Part shown: positions 1 through 13,150 of the stretch, piece by piece
How the letters are laid out: every line of letters starts with the position of its first letter
How positions within the stretch are numbered: position 1 is the stretch's first letter
Source: Aquatica leii
Lineage: Eukaryota; Arthropoda; Insecta; Coleoptera; Lampyridae
Assembly (NCBI GenBank): GCA_035610365.1
Contig: CM069432.1
Location: 80,294,520 to 80,358,519 of the forward strand
DNA length: 64,000 nucleotides
Direction: 5' to 3'
Notes under the pieces: model-generated
What the model was told of the DNA's origin: nothing
Database searches by the model: none
The model's input: the letters and a program-made list of their open reading frames with translations, nothing else
Translations under genes and position numbers: made by a program

Positions 1-175
1 TACCAAATATTAAAGAAATAAGTATACTGCAGGTAAAATTAGTTGGTATATGTTAGTTCACAAAACGACTGTTGTCAATTAAACATTGATCAATACACTG
101 AATTTCGCCTTGTGATTGTTGTAATTGTATGTCGATGTACGACAATAAAGTTATATTATTATTATTATTCCTTGC
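1..175 (+). mobile_element. 3' end of a non-LTR retrotransposon with (TTA)n tail
   Basis: The segment runs into a GTACGACAATAAAG motif at about 136-150 and then a short (TTA)n run. An AATAAAG-like signal followed by a simple-repeat tail is the usual 3' end of jockey/CR1-type LINEs. Upstream sequence is cut by the window edge, so no reverse transcriptase is visible here. An ordinary AT microsatellite after unrelated sequence is the alternative. Confidence 0.4.
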
Positions 176-213
176 ATGTAATTCTGGTTACTGCACACAA
201 AATTGCAAGTACA

Positions 214-354
214 ATATTGCAGCGACGAATTGCATCGTGTGAATTCCGCTTAACAGAAGTTGTACAACAATTTAACGAAAAATTTCCCAACACTAAACTA
301 AGACAAATGATTGCCATACCAATAGCTAAAAAGTGCAATGGGCAGCAATTACAA
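214..354 (+). pseudogene. Possible mariner-like transposase N-terminal (HTH) remnant
   Basis: An open stretch encodes a segment containing CEFRLTEVVQQFNEKFPNT followed by a lysine-rich stretch. In insect mariner-like transposases the N-terminal helix-turn-helix has a comparable VV..F...FP pattern, followed by a conserved helix ending in KK. The segment has no catalytic DDD region, sits directly after a LINE tail and is followed by low-complexity sequence, so it can only be a fragment. The match rests on a short pattern and could be chance. A mariner C-terminal fragment at 31308-31450 shows the family is present. Confidence 0.3.
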
Positions 355-419
355 GAAAGAAAAAATAGATATGACAAAAACAACACCGCAACGATTATAT
401 ATATGTATATATAGATTGA

Positions 420-3400
420 ATAATAAATATAATTTTGTTGTGTTAAGGCTAATCAATCACGTTTTATTCAAAGTAGATAGATATTCTTGAAATTTTGTAT
501 AGAGCCATAATTTGTCATTCTGAACAACTTTTCTTAGTGACATTTCAAACTACTGTAAACAAAACAGATACGTTACTTGCAACGGCAATAGTCCTTGCTC
601 AACTGTCAAGGTCTACGTGATTTTACAAAATCAAATCTACACTAAAAATAACTTTCAAACTAAGCAGAACTTAATCACAAAAAGTCTAATTAAAATTCAA
701 AAACTTTTAGTTCCGCACACCTCTTGTAACATCAATCTTAGGACACCCTATATATAGTTTTAAATAAGAAACTGTCTAAAACAAGCTGTTATCGGCTGTA
801 CTTTATAAACAAATATTATTTGTTCTATTTCCTAAAAGTAAAAAATTAAGAAACGTATTGTTTAAGAGCATAAGACAAGTTCCTTGAAATTAATAATTGT
901 TGATTTAATTTATCAAGTAGACGTATGTATCTTGTTATAATAATTGTAAACAAGTTTTTTTCAAACTTATGTTAAAAATCTTTATTTGTTAAAAATATAA
1001 TATTATATTACCATTAAAAAAATTAAATCTTAAAAGTGCTTTATTTGGACATAAAATAAAGATTGTATTAGATGAGGCTTGTGGAACAATCATTATGGAG
1101 GCGAAGGTAGACAATACGACCTAATGGGCGGTAGCACCTGTGCCTAATGTCCAAAATAATATTACCTGTTTAAAGTGATTCTGCATGCAGCGGTGTCACT
1201 TTAAGTTAGTAAAGTTGCAAAATTTTAAAAACAAGTGATTATTAAAAATATAATAGCAATTTCACAAAACAATTATGTAAGTTTTGCAGAAAATATAAAT
1301 ATTAAATTTAAGTTAAATAGTCAGTCAACATTTTGTTTTCTAAATTAAATTAAAAGCTTGTGTAAATGAAAATACTACATTGAAATGTATTGATGTAACT
1401 ATTTATTAATCCTGAATTTACATTTATAACAAACGTTTCATTTTGTAGTTTAATAAATTTCTAACTTTATTTACTGTTGTTCGTTAACAAAAAACTTTTC
1501 AATTGTATTCGTGCAAATATTTTTGCCAGCGTTTTTTACTCAATTATAGTTAAAATTCCTTTAAAAAAGCAAAGACTATTGTAATGAAAATGGATCTGAA
1601 ACTCTAGACGGGATTACCAACTGACCGGTGGACTCAAAAGCATTGTTGCCTTTGAATACAAAGGACTGCAAACGGAAACCCGTAGAATGCTAATGATGTG
1701 TGGGGAACGAAATGTTTTATGACTTTGTGGGTCTTTAAATTTATTCTCGGAACAAAAATTCAGGAAGTTTTATATTAATTTGATGCTACGACTTATTTTC
1801 GTATGCACAATAACGTTTTTTAACTTTTTTATTTTTAATATATGCGTTACTTTGCATCCTTTCACAAAACAATTTAAACGTAATTGACTTATGTTGTGTT
1901 AAATACAAATAAAAGTAATATATTGTTAACAAATTTATATTAGTAAGATCTGTTTAGAAAGAAAAAATAAAAAAAAAACATTATTACATTTTTTGCAAAT
2001 GTAATGCAAATTGAATTTAAAAATGGTTTTTGCATATAAATAAAACGTAAAACACTCTTACTCATACAGAGTTTTCTAATAGGTTATGCTTTTTTTTAAT
2101 TGTCAGTATTTCTTATTTAGATTAACAATTTAAATACTGCATACATTTACAAATATTTTGTTGTATGACAGAATCTTACTAATTCTAAAAACGAATCCGA
2201 CATAAAATTTCTTCTTCAACGGCTATAAACTACTAAACGATAGAAAAGAACCGTACTATAAAACACTATGGTGTTCCTACGTATTTCTAATAAATTTAGT
2301 ATAACACAGCTTGAACATATCTTATTGCTTATTGTAAAACCGTGCTGTTTGATTTAGGCGTTTATTAATAAAATGTAACAAGTGAAATCGTCTTTCAAAA
2401 AATGTTTTAGTTTTAGTATAATTGTTATAGAAATACCAAAATCTTTAGTTACTTGTTTTTTGTACAAAATGATTTAAAATTATCCCATGTTCAAACCATT
2501 TAAAAACGTACTATTAACCAATGTTAATTATTTGATTAATGTATTGTATATTTATTTATATCCTAGTAGGAGAATCTTCCTATTAGAATATAAATAAATA
2601 TAGATTACTCAAAAATAACCAAAAAGAAAATGAAAAAAATTAATGTGTTAATTGTTTCATTTTGTATAGCTTTTATTATAATTTTAAACTCAAAATGTAA
2701 ATAGTCTCACAACTGATTATTAGTCATTGGTATTTTTCAGTTATTGTTACATTAAAAAAACATTTAATACATTTGTAAAAGTATAGTATGCAGTAAATAC
2801 GTTATGTGTATTTTCTAAACAAAGCAATTATATATTTTCAAATATGAAATTTTTACAGAAACAATTCAAACGTAAAATACCAAATACATTTTTGATGTTA
2901 AATAATTGTTAAAATTTTAATATAGATTTATTAAAAAATACAACGGTTCTATGCTATGTTTTAAATCTGTTAATACAGATAGATAAAAAACATTTATTTT
3001 ATTTTAAAACTTGATATTAACTAAACGCTGACTTTTCGATTGCTTATTGAAAAACCTGTCACAGTCTTATTTAAACACTAAAAAGTAAAATTCCGAATTT
3101 TCACTTTTACTGTCACATCTGATTGCATTTCACTTAATGGACGATCGAACACATCAAAAATTCTTTTACTTTCAATTTATAACGATTTTTCGTTGAATGA
3201 ATTGAGTTACGGTCTACTTTAATAACTTCTTTGACATTTACTTAAATAAACTCTTTAATTTTAGATCAACATAAAAATTTTAATTTATGTCTGTTTGTTT
3301 GTCAGTTGACACAGTATTAAGTTCGTTTTAAATACATTAATTATGTTTAGTTTGTTAAAATCAAAAATAAGAATCTAAATAAATATAGCATTATATTAAT

Positions 3401-6400
3401 AAATGTACTTGTAATAATAGAAACTTAAATGTAATTGTATTGTATTGTAATTAGTTAACTGGTTAAATAATCCAAAAGGCGTTTAGTGTTTATTCCGACA
3501 TTTCTTGCATAGATCATAATTACAAAATTATGCTTTAAAAATAAATATAAAAAAAATAAAATAGAAAACAGTTTTAATTTTGATTGTTTTATAACTGAAA
3601 ATATTATTTTTAATTTAAGTTTTCTCTACTACTTTTTAAATATATTATATTTTAATTAATAAAATGAACACATTATGCTGGTAATAAACATTAATGACAC
3701 CTAAACATATTTGTCAATTTTAAAATCAGTAATTAAAAAATTGCAAAAAAGCTACTTAAACTAATAATTTAAATATCCGCTTTACACAAGTTATAAATTA
3801 CTATACCAATATTTGCTACTACTGCTTTAGTTAGATTAAGTTTTCTTAAATTATTCGGTTTTATTTGATTTTGTTTATAAACTGAGCTCCAAAACTTAAA
3901 AAAATGTTCACGTAAAACGAGGTGAACTTCATAGGTTACTTACATATCTAAAAACAGTCAGGCACAAAGACAGCATGTAATCTCCCAAAATTCGCTGAAA
4001 AAAGGTAAAAAGAGAACGTTACGACGCCATCTTTGAGAATTGTTTTCCTACTTGGAAAGGTCGCGTAATTAACTTAAAACGCTGAATTTGACCAATACTT
4101 GAAATACGTTTTCCTTAGCACATCCGCTAAAAGCGTAATAGATTTCACTGCCAAGAAAAATTCAACAGAAAGAAAACTACTTACATGTCTTAAAAACCGC
4201 TTTTGAACAGGTAAAGAGCGAGTAAACGTTGCTGTATCGCATTTATCCCCACCCATAAAATCAAATTTGAATCAGTAGCGTCTTTAGACAGTGTAGCCGT
4301 TAATTTTAATTCAGAATAAATGTTTTTGATGAATACAAAATAACGACATGTAACACTTTTAAATTTGTATTTTTGATACATATTTTAAATAAATTAAACA
4401 CGCCTACAATAAAATAAAATAAATAAACAAAAAACACTTAACGGCATAAATACATTTGCAAATAGTAATACACAACTCATAGAAACACTCAACATAAAAT
4501 TATTCATAAATAAATGTTTGTATGTTATTACTTAAAAAACAATCAAATACTATATTTTTTATTTACCAATTATCAATCTATTTTAGAAAGACTAACATAA
4601 TTATATTACCGATAAAAAAATACTTAAAAGTTGATATTTTGAATTTTGCAATTGCGCTACCCTGTTTATTCTTGGTTGGTTTGAGGTTAGTCTTTTACTT
4701 CTCTATCGAGTATTGTTTTGTCACTTCCGTTCAAGTTAAAGTTTAAATTGTTATTTTATTTTCACCTTGTCGTATACTTAAAATACATGCATGCATTTAA
4801 AGAATTATTTCTCAAAACATCCACGTGGTGTGGCGTAACTTATATTGAAAACAGCTGTAATTAGTTAATTTATTCAACGCACAGTAAACTTTTTCTATTC
4901 TTTTGCGGATTAAATGTAATTTCCATGTCGTTTTCTTAGCACCACGTGTTATCTCCAAATATGAGTCACGATCAATTATCTATCAGGTTAGGAACATTTG
5001 GATCGACTGTGGCAAATTTCTAAAGGGAAGCATCGAACCTATAAATACTGTTATTCGATGTGCAGATACGATTGATACTTTTACTCCACGACATAGACAT
5101 TTAACACCAGCTTTAAGAAAGTACACATGTAACAGCATACGATAATACTCCTTTTTTACTTGTCATAAATGTTATTCTTTACTTTTGTATAGTTCGTGAG
5201 TCACTACTTTAACACGATTCTTTTAGTCAGCTTAATTACAGGTGTGCCAGTAGGAAAACGTTTTTTAAACGTTAACATTGGATTTGGGTAAGTCAAACTT
5301 TGATTTTATTCGCTGTCATTACGATGCTTCTCACGAATTTTATTTGCTAATCACTTTGGTAACATTCACAATAATTTGTTTACTATTACTAGTAGTCTAA
5401 CTTAAACTGTTAGCGCATGCTGATATGTACACCGTTAATTACATTGTTAATTTAATTAATCTACCACGTTGCACCTGTACTCGAAACTAAATTACTTCTT
5501 GTGTGGCTACTAAACTTGATAGTTATTTATTCTAATTTTATTTATTTATTCTAAGATAATTAAATCGAATTGATGTAAACGATTTGGTTTCTTCCTTTGA
5601 TTTCTCCAACTATATGGACCTTAAAATTGTAATGTAAATTTCAAGCTTTCTGTACTTATCTAAGAAGAGCTTATTCTGGCGCCCATTAAACAAAAATTTT
5701 TATCACTTGGACTTCCCCTTTGTCCGATAGGAATTGTTTCAATTCTATTGCGAGCTGGACTTGAAAAATCCGTAAACTTTTATAAGCTTGTAGCAATATA
5801 GCCATAGTAACAGCTACTGTTTGTTTTTGTGCTGCTTCATCGCAAACATCAACATTCGTATGTAAGTGTAATTACGTTTTTCAAAGCAATTTTTATTTAA
5901 CTAGAAGTATATGTCTGATAAAGATTTATTTAAAAGTTTCTAAAATTCAATTAAAAAAATTAGAGTACTATATATTTCAAAGTTGGTACTACGCAAAACA
6001 ATTGAATTTAGAACTTGACAGATTCAGTTAGTTGCAAATGTAGTACTAACATATTTGTGATGTTTTCAATGTGTTTCTTTTTAATATTTAATTTTACAAT
6101 AAAAAAGACAAAAAATAATGTATGTTATATTATTTTTATTAGTGTATCTTTGTACTAGTTTTAAAGTGTTTAACAAGTCGCTAAATTGTTAGATTTTATC
6201 AATTAATTATTCATCATCAGTTTCTTGATTATACTCTTAACTAAGCAACACTTGCTACTCAAAGCAGCATACTAAGATTCTATTTGTGTGCTAATATTTG
6301 TTCTTGGTTAAATATTGACGTTTGTCTAGAAATAAATTAATATCTTGATTTTGTTGTTTTTTATAAATTTATTCTTATACATTATAATGTAGAATATAAG

Positions 6401-8050
6401 TAAATTGCATAGACTTAAGTGAGTAATAAAAAGATACATTAATGTAAAAAAAATTAATAACAAAAATAATTTAAAAAAAAGTAGTTTTAACAACTGTAAC
6501 ATAGTAAAAACATGTACCCTCTATATACCTTTTTCTTATTTTTTGTACGTTTATTTTTAGTTTAATTAAAAGGTTGATTTAAAATTATTCAAGAAATTTG
6601 AACAGCTAATATTAAAATATGATTAATGTTATTTATTATAAAATTTAAATAAAGTGTAATGGTTTTGAAAAAGCCTACATGCTAGGCATAACGTAAACTG
6701 GTAAGCTTGAAAATAAAAAAATTAATAATTTAAAAAAAATTTTATTTCACAAAAACAAAAAAAACGTTGTTGTTTTATATATAAATAAAATCTATTTCCG
6801 TTAAAAAAAATTAGAATATGAATTTAATTTAATTTTATAAACCTATATCTACATTCACTCTTGTGGTTTACAAATTCGGCAAATTATAACAATGTAGTAT
6901 GCGTATTAGGTACCTCTAATTGCTTACTTGTGTCTAACCACAATTAGAATACAGAAAGATAATAATATTAATTTTTTAACTACATTTAATTGTATTCTAC
7001 TAAGGTTAACCCGCATCTATTATACAAATTTTATAGATATAGTCTTTATTTAACAAATAGCATTTATACCACGTAAAGCAGTATAAACATTTTTCTTTAC
7101 AGAACGTTTGTAGTAACATGTACTGTAATAAATGCCATCTGCAGCATCCACGCTTTAAGTATGTATTTAAAATATTTAAATGCAACAGAAATGTCTTACA
7201 TAAAGCCAATTTACGTTAAAGAAAAAAAAAATCTTGTAAGAAACCCTAGTTTTTTTCTAATAAATTTAAATAAATAAAAATCTTATTTGGTAAATATTCT
7301 AAAAAGCGTCGTCTTATACAATTTGTAAATAAATTAGCAAACATTGGCGAACGTCCAGAAAATGGTTCGTTTCTCAGAAACCTCTTTACGAAATTTGCAC
7401 CAAAGGTTTGCTCGTTATACTTTCATGTTGCTTATCAGAGAACGTATTTCGTTTTAAGGCTCACTTATTTCGTATTTAAATGTGAATAAAAACGGTTCAC
7501 ACTATATAATAAATGTACTTATTTTTAAGTTAGTATGCTTTGTTAGCATTTTGTTTTAGCAGAATATTTTGATAATCGTTTTAATAACTGCTAGTACATA
7601 TCATATTAATATATAATTTTTTAATTTTATTTAAATTACTTTTTATGTATAATGTTAAAAACAATACACGCATTTGTCAAAATTGTAAGCTTTTTTGTAG
7701 TATTTCTCTAACATTGGCATACAATTTATATATAACAAAAGTAAGTAATAATATGTAGTTATGTAGAAGAGGAATTTTAAAGACTAAATTACAAAACACA
7801 AAAACTATTCAAAGATTGTTATTACATTGGAGTTGCATATATAATAATTAAAATATAAATTGTATATTACGAAACATAATAAATTATGCTGTACTGTTTC
7901 CTCGATGGAAGTACACAATAAAGTGTATAAACTCTAAACTAAATGCCTACAAAAAAATACTAGTTTAGATGTAACGACATTAATAGTTGTACCAGTGATA
8001 AACAACAATTTATCCTAACTGTAGGTATACATCAATACAATACATTTTAT
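420..8050. other. AT-rich intergenic or intronic DNA, nothing recognised
   Basis: I see no credible coding region, RNA gene or classified repeat. Short, less AT-rich islands stand out at about 1075-1150, 1590-1720, 3940-4260 and 4900-5150, and the last carries an 80-codon frame without an ATG start. None resembles a family I know. They could be degenerate repeats, regulatory DNA or unrecognised exons. Confidence 0.5.
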
Positions 8051-8061
8051 GTAAAAATATA

Positions 8062-8133
8062 AAAATAAAATTATTTATTATTATTATTATTATTATTATC
8101 ATTACTATTATTATTATTATTATTTATAATAAT
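8062..8133. repeat. (TTA)n microsatellite
   Basis: A run of ATT/TTA triplets with a few interruptions (ATCATTACT). It could be the tail of a decayed LINE like the one at the left edge, but no coding sequence precedes it. Confidence 0.85.
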
Positions 8134-9240
8134 GTTACCTACTAATTTTTGTATAACATGCTATAATTTACTAAATAAGATTGTTGCGGTTTCTTCAATT
8201 TAATAACGTTTTACTACGTTTGCGGTATGAAAATTTTACGATTTATGTTATTTAATGTTACATGCCTTTTTTTCAGTTAATGTTATTAAGTTATTAGAAT
8301 GTTTGTAAGTTTTTTAAAACGTTTACTTTGTTCTAATTCCGTTATTAGCACAAAGTTTTCTTTATTTAATTATTTTTTTGTAAAAGAAAGTGATTTACAG
8401 TATCACATGTAAGTAATTAACAAACAAAAATATTATCCAATACTTTTGATTGAAACGACCTTTTCTATATACATTTTTTTAAATATCTTAAATATGAATA
8501 CCATAAAATAATTTTAAAAATTATTAAAAACATATTTTAAAATATATGAGTAAAATATATTATTAAAAACATCTTAATTTCAAATACTATTTGAATCTTG
8601 TATATACTGAAAACGTTTAACAAAAATGTATTAGATACGATATTTCAAATGTTTAAAAAATACTTTTAAAACCATATACACATATTAGATGCATTTTAAA
8701 TGCATTAAAATTTATTTTGAACTAAAATGGTAAACATTATTCAAAACATTTAGATGTGATATATTTTAATTATGGATTGCAATTCTGTTGGTTCAACTTT
8801 TATGTATTTATATTATTCAAGTAAAACCAAAACGCATATAAAAACTAACGTCTTGGTTTAAATGAATATCTTTATTTCAGGATCCGTTAGCGGAAAACCG
8901 TTATCTCAAAAAACTTTTATAAAACCGCCAATAACATGTGTGAACCACCCAAACGTACTCGACAAACTCTTTTAATTGTTTTTAACGACGAATGACTGCT
9001 ATTGTACCCAAATAGTTTTGGTCTAAACTAAATAACAGAGACCCGCTATTCTTAGCTATTCTAATGTGTTTTGATTTATCCTTCCGTGCTAAAGTTTTTG
9101 TAACGTCAAAAATCCTTTTGTCGTGTTGACCACCAATTGTATTGTAAATCAAATATAAATAAGTTAACATTAATAAATTGCTTAAGCCAAGGTGGTTTAG
9201 AATTTGTTAGTGTGTTACAATTACCAGTTTTTAAATAGTA
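8134..9240. other. AT-rich DNA, nothing recognised
   Basis: Only AT-rich sequence and short random frames. At about 9175-9215 there is a motif (AAGCCAAGGTGGTTTA) that recurs in altered form about 101 bp downstream, inside the next feature. Confidence 0.5.
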
Positions 9241-9345
9241 TTGTGCACCGACCGTAGGTGAGTTGGCAGATTAATAAACCGCTAGAGCCAAGGCGATTTA
9301 AGATTTGATACGAGGTTTGACTTCTCTAGTCGATTTTGTTTTTGA
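9241..9345 (+). repeat. Possible tRNA-derived SINE-like unit
   Basis: TAGGTGAGTTGG near 9253 resembles a pol III A box, and GAGGTTTGACTTC near 9319 is a weak B box about 68 bp downstream. The block is less AT-rich than its surroundings, and part of it (GCCAAGGYGRTTTA) is duplicated about 101 bp upstream. Both boxes are degenerate and no cloverleaf was verified, so a chance match is quite possible. Confidence 0.2.
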
Positions 9346-12300
9346 ACATGTTATCTATAATTGGTAATTTAGTCACGTTATTCATTTCTGTAGTCACTCA
9401 TTTAATCTAATGTATATCGATTTTGTCATTACAATTTTTTGAAGCACCGTAATAGTAAATAAAAAGTAGTGGTCAACATATGTCGTAAATTTTTAATTAA
9501 TAATTGATTCAGTGATAACAACACACGTGCCTACCAACCTGTCAAATGTAATTGCATTTAACGATGTCATTGACAATTGCGGTTTCACTAATAATTAGAT
9601 AAGTGAATCAATTATACGTTTTGAATAATAATCTTATCTTCCCATTTGCTATGTGAGTGTACTAATTAATACCATTTTAATAATGTAATAAGTATTAATG
9701 TTAATACTACATTCTTCTTATACGTTGTTTTACCGTTGCCAAAGTGCGTTCAGGGCAATAAATCGTTATGTTATATGTTTATAAAGTGGTCCGTATTTTC
9801 AACAGGAAAGCGCTAAAATAAAACTGCATTAATATTAATATATATTATAGTAAATATTTATTAGTTTAAACAATTTAATTTTTATTTGTTGTTGAAAATT
9901 CCTACTTAAGCTACCACGACCCGTCACACAACAAAAAGCAAATACTGATTGATTAATTTAGTCGTAATAGTATAAAAAAGCTTAATACGTTTTAATATAA
10001 AACGCCTCACAAAGTTATAGTTATAGCATGTTATTGCTAAAATTATCCAAATTTTGCTATCGCAAGAGGTTATTTAAGCTACAAAACTTTTATTTTAATT
10101 AAAAAATAACTTAGAAGGCCTTACTACCTTGTGTATTTCCTAAAATACTTATGACTAAATTTAAATTAGTATACTGATTAATATTTTAAACAAATTGGTT
10201 TATTGTTTTTATTTTATAATTATTTTGGTTTCTAATTTTAATTAACATCTTTGTGTAATCTTATTTGTACGTTATTTGGAATAAATAAATTCCAAAAAAC
10301 AGCAATACCTACTTTTACATACATATGTTTGCTGTAATAGTTAAAATTGTTTCATTGTTTTTTATCAATAATAAAAAGATTCTATAATTGCTTAATAAAA
10401 CTGCATTAATGTTATTAAATGTTATTTAAATAATAATGATTTTGACTCAATTATTCTTAAACAATTTGGTTTTAATGTAGACATTTGAAAAATGCTGTCT
10501 AAGTATAAAATATACGTAGCTTTAATATGGACTATAAAAACCAGACTGCAGGCTATAAAATGATGTGTAAAACTCTTGTACACATAAATTTGTTAAAAGC
10601 ATAAAACAAATCTGACTCAAACATTTAATATACGTCTTTTTTTATAAACTGCAGTTTAGAAAATAACATTATAGTAATTTAATTTAAAAACGGTTTATTG
10701 AAGTAAAAAGTACTAAAACACGTTCTCATTTTTGTTTTGAAAGATATACATACTTTCTAATATAACCATATATAATTTAAAATACTTGCTAAGTTTAATT
10801 TGTTTAAAAGTTTAATACATTGTTTGTTAAATGTTATTGGCAGTGGCCGTTTTTTTATATTAAAAAGTAACAAAAAGTATCAATTTATCGTACACGTGTT
10901 TACAGCAATGTATAAAAAATTTAAAAAACAAAAAAGATGTTAACTTTTATGTTAGTAACTCACGAACTATTGCGCTTTTCTGTTGATTTCTTCTAAATTG
11001 ATTGTTTTAAATTTTAGAATATCAGTTACAAATTAAATAATGATAGATATTGCAACGATTTATAATTTTTTAGATAAATACAAACCTCAAGCAGAAAGGT
11101 AAAATTTTTTTATAAATTTTAAGAGTTATTTTATTTTATTGTTGTTGAGATTTTGTGATAAAGAGAAGGGCAAAGATTGAAAATAAAAACTCCAAATTAT
11201 ATTATGTCAAATTTGAGTCAAAATGAATTAAAATTTATACTTCATAACACTAAATGTTTTTTTACAAGTTTGAAATAATATGAGTATTATAAATATATTT
11301 TATCTGCAACAAAACTTTTATGTTCATGATGTATCGGGTCTGATTTAAATTTATTACAATTTATAATCAATCGTGTTACTGTTTACCTATTTTTTGCAAG
11401 TGGCAAACTTAATTCAAATGTCATTTGATTGTATATTTCTTTGTTTTTATTGCTTTTTTAAACAAAATAAAACTTGATGCTAATGTTTTTTTTAGCATCT
11501 CAAATGTTTTTAGATTTGTGTACCTCTATGAACGTTAGAGATGATATTTACTTCTATCATTATAAATTGAAATTGTTAATGATGAGATTTTATTGTATTA
11601 TTTCTATACCACTAACAAAATACTGTTTTTAATAACTTTTAAAAAAAATTTGGATTATTACAAAAGTAGCTAAATTTTTTAATTATGTTACTTTATATTG
11701 GATATGCTGACAAAGTAAATATGTAAATTAATGATAAATTAATTTTAAGTCTAATTTAACTACAAACCTTGTTTATTCAACGAAACGTATAAGCACAGAT
11801 TACCACGTCATAATATTTAAAATGTTGAGCAATTCCCAGGGTTTTCTTCTTATTTTAACTCGTTGAAAGTAAAGGAATTTATGTTTAATGTTGTTTATTA
11901 TGTAAAACAATTTTCATTGTCATTATTATAAGTCCGTGAGTTGACGGCTAAGGTTATCTGAGAAGCACTACTTAAACTATTACACATTAAAGTTGTGATT
12001 GGTCAAAGTTTGAAAAGTCAACAAATCTCAAATTTTACTGATTTATAAAAATATTGTTGCTTAATTACTTTTCTGTTACAATAATTTAATTACTTGCGTG
12101 TAACTATTTATATTAAATAAATGAGTACATAGCAAAAGTTGTTTTTGCTTTTCAAAAAATTAATTTGAACCTTGGTATGTCGCGGCGATATTACACCAAA
12201 GTGCCCTACTCATATGTTTTTTACATCCGTATTTTAAGCTAAGCTTTTTACCACGCGATACATTTTTAAAAATATTTTTGATATTTGTTAATAAATTTGG

Positions 12301-12740
12301 AAATTATTACGCAAAACGTTCTCTGGTAGAGATCGTTTCACGACTAAAGAACCGCGAGATGCGCGTCGGATAAATACGGAGTTTGACGATCATGCAAAAT
12401 AAATTCTAACTAAAAACATCATCTGTAAACGATGTACATTAACTGTAATAGTTTACCTTTAATTGAACTAAAAAGTGATTGCATACAAGACGATGAATAT
12501 AATATAAAAAATATAAAACACAAAGATAAAAAAGAGTTTGTAACAACTTGTGGAATAAATGTGGACACTTCAAACGCCGTATAAAAAGTGCAAACGTTTT
12601 TTGGTTAACTAGTGTATTGACATTCGGAACAAAATTGGTTTCTGCGCAGCGGTTCTTTAGTCTTGAAATGAACTCTACACATTTTCATATGTTCTGGAAA
12701 TATTTTAAAAACACTTTGGGGACATATTAATCAAAATTCT
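9346..12740. other. AT-rich DNA, nothing recognised
   Basis: No coding or repeat family recognised. A less AT-rich patch lies at about 12175-12400. A 60-codon frame at 12548-12730 has no recognisable motif and is probably chance. Confidence 0.5.
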
Positions 12741-12752
12741 CAAATTCCCTAT

Positions 12753-12753
<1 letters not shown>

Positions 12754-12790
<37 letters not shown>
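12754..12790. repeat. (TA)n microsatellite
   Basis: An uninterrupted TA dinucleotide run. It borders the GTCACTTCC-motif cluster that follows. A second (TA)n run at 16214-16256 borders the same motif, so the microsatellite probably belongs to an interspersed repeat. Confidence 0.9.
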
Positions 12791-12793
<3 letters not shown>

Positions 12794-12799
12794 TAAAGT

Positions 12800-13150
12800 G
12801 TATAAAGTGACTTCCATTCCAGATATATATCGAACGTTGTCACTTCATATATAACGTAGTCACTTCCGATTTCGGAAGTGACAACGTTTCGCCTTGTTTT
12901 CAACGGATTTAGATACTAGGGGGCATCAGAAGCCTAAATTCAAAATTTGTGTTGGAAGTCACTATGACACTTTATATCCGCAAAAAGTGTCCGTTAGTTC
13001 AGGGTATATCCGCTAGCGCTGATGATGCTTGATATATGCAGGTACGGGCTGTTCGATGTGACTTCTGTTATTTAAAAGAGTACTTGTTACTTCCGACATG
13101 CGGCAACGTTGGAAGTAAAGCATAGCATCAATAAATCCATAAACACGTTT
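12800..13150. repeat. Cluster of GTCACTTCC motifs with a central palindrome
   Basis: GTGACTTCC/GGAAGTGAC-type words recur many times in both orientations, for example at about 12809, 12838, 12859, 12874 and 12953, with weaker ones near 13060-13120. The words at 12859-12882 form an inverted pair (GTCACTTCCGA, two bases, TCGGAAGTGAC), flanked by AACGT and AACGTT. This is an interspersed repeat or the end of a DNA transposon with repeated binding sites. No coding sequence is associated. Confidence 0.6.

Noticed and set aside
4074-4381. Two overlapping minus-strand frames of ~60 codons
   Set aside because: Neither shows a motif. One starts inside the other in a different frame, which is usual for chance frames.
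4903-5145. 80-codon plus-strand frame in a less AT-rich patch
   Set aside because: No ATG at its start, no domain, no splice context and no repeat copies. It could be an exon but nothing supports it.
12548-12730. 60-codon frame (MWNKCGHF...)
   Set aside because: Short, no family resemblance, and it ends at the repeat cluster.
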